A stretch of 6,791 nt of DNA from NCBI GenBank assembly GCA_002309615.1, contig DBXT01000066.1, forward strand, positions 1 through 6,791, read 5' to 3'. Shown here piece after piece: positions 6,430 through 6,791 of this stretch. The first letter of the stretch is position 1. The number at the start of each line of letters is the position of its first letter. This DNA comes from Bacteroidales bacterium UBA1205. Its GTDB lineage: Bacteria; Bacteroidota; Bacteroidia; Bacteroidales; WCHB1-69. Made by a program: the position numbers and the translations under genes. The notes beneath the pieces were generated by a model, which worked only from the letters and a program-made list of their open reading frames with translations, was not told where the DNA came from and searched no databases.

Positions 6430-6791
6430 TTATTTTACATAATATTCTATCGTAAAGGGTAATTCTAGAATATGTCCTTGCCAATTAAATGTTATCATGC
6501 AATCGTGTTTTACATTTCCTTTTTTGTTTGGTATTTCTTTGAATCTTTGCACATTTCTTGTGCAAGGAACTGTGTCACCATCTATTACCATTGTTGGAAT
6601 CGTTTCAAAAAAAGTGGCAAAATATTCAACTATAGCAGAATATTCCTCTCCTAAATTTATAGTGTCTTTCAAAGTGTTTACATTTACTCCGACTCCATCA
6701 AATAACGCATAATTTTCCATTTTTGCTCGTTGCAATCGACATAGAAATACGTAATCAATGAGATTTTTAAATAGTTTGCTCTCATTTGAAT
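6430..6791 (-). CDS. Partial small protein with GldM-like beta domain, candidate Rhs immunity protein
   Basis: The frame is open to the right edge (it reads SNESKLFKNLIDYVFLC before the first possible starts), so the gene is probably 5'-partial. A TTG at 6735 and an ATG at 6720 (MENYALF) are internal candidates without a supporting leader. The first 20 or so visible residues look helical. The rest, from about VGVNVNTLKDTINLGEEYSA to the end ELPFTIEYYVK, has the pattern of an Ig-like beta domain and recalls the periplasmic domains of GldM and of small proteins found behind Bacteroidota Rhs genes; this is recognition by eye only. It ends with TAA 4 nt before the ATG of the orphan Rhs cassette. 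By analogy with the next two cassettes it is likely the immunity protein of an Rhs toxin encoded just beyond the right edge. Export cannot be judged without the N-terminus. Confidence 0.55.
   Translation of the reverse strand, partial: SNESKLFKNLIDYVFLCRLQRAKMENYALFDGVGVNVNTLKDTINLGEEYSAIVEYFATFFETIPTMVIDGDTVPCTRNVQRFKEIPNKKGNVKHDCMITFNWQGHILELPFTIEYYVK

Noticed and set aside
6472..6712. Open frames on the + strand over the right-hand gene (6472-6654, 6497-6712)
   Set aside because: They are antisense to the - strand gene, which fits the operon spacing and has a domain-like pattern.
6733..6735. TTG as the start of the right-hand gene
   Set aside because: The frame is open to the window edge and no leader favours this codon; the gene is treated as partial.

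Overview
The window looks like an AT-rich chromosomal segment from a member of Bacteroidota. The evidence is a long secreted protein ending in a type IX secretion (Por) C-terminal sorting domain, Rhs-core proteins of the Bacteroidota style, signal peptides of the type ...S/A-Q, and A-rich starts without Shine-Dalgarno sequences. Genus cannot be read from the sequence.

Left part (1-2643, + strand): the 3' portion of one large exported modular protein, open at the left edge. Its visible order is Ig-like domain, OB-like domain, jelly-roll-like domain, second Ig-like domain, second OB-like domain, sorting domain. A symmetric hairpin with T-runs on both strands (about 2665-2695) follows. It sits between two convergent transcription units and can serve both.

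Right part (2725-6791, - strand; read from right to left): a compact array of displaced Rhs toxin-tip/immunity cassettes with no visible full-length Rhs gene. In transcription order it holds (i) a partial small protein running off the right edge, probably the immunity protein of an Rhs toxin outside the window; (ii) an orphan Rhs-core fragment with an unrecognised 213-residue C-terminal tip (5406-6425); (iii) a secreted cysteine-rich candidate immunity protein (4602-5399); (iv) a second orphan Rhs-core fragment with an HExxH zinc-metallopeptidase-like tip (3463-4548); (v) a secreted beta-rich candidate immunity protein (2928-3452); (vi) a short Rhs-core remnant without a tip (2725-2910), just before the terminator.

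The genes are 4, 6, 10 and 17 nt apart (plus 53 nt between 4548 and 4602), so they read as one operon. The Rhs fragments are direct repeats that start at different points of the same Rhs region. Two of them end at the same conserved DPSGE-M-I-D boundary, after which the proteins are unrelated. This is the layout expected of a reservoir from which an upstream full-length Rhs gene could exchange its toxin tip by recombination. The array model is established for Rhs/CDI systems. The activities of these two tips and the partner assignments are inference from motif and gene order.
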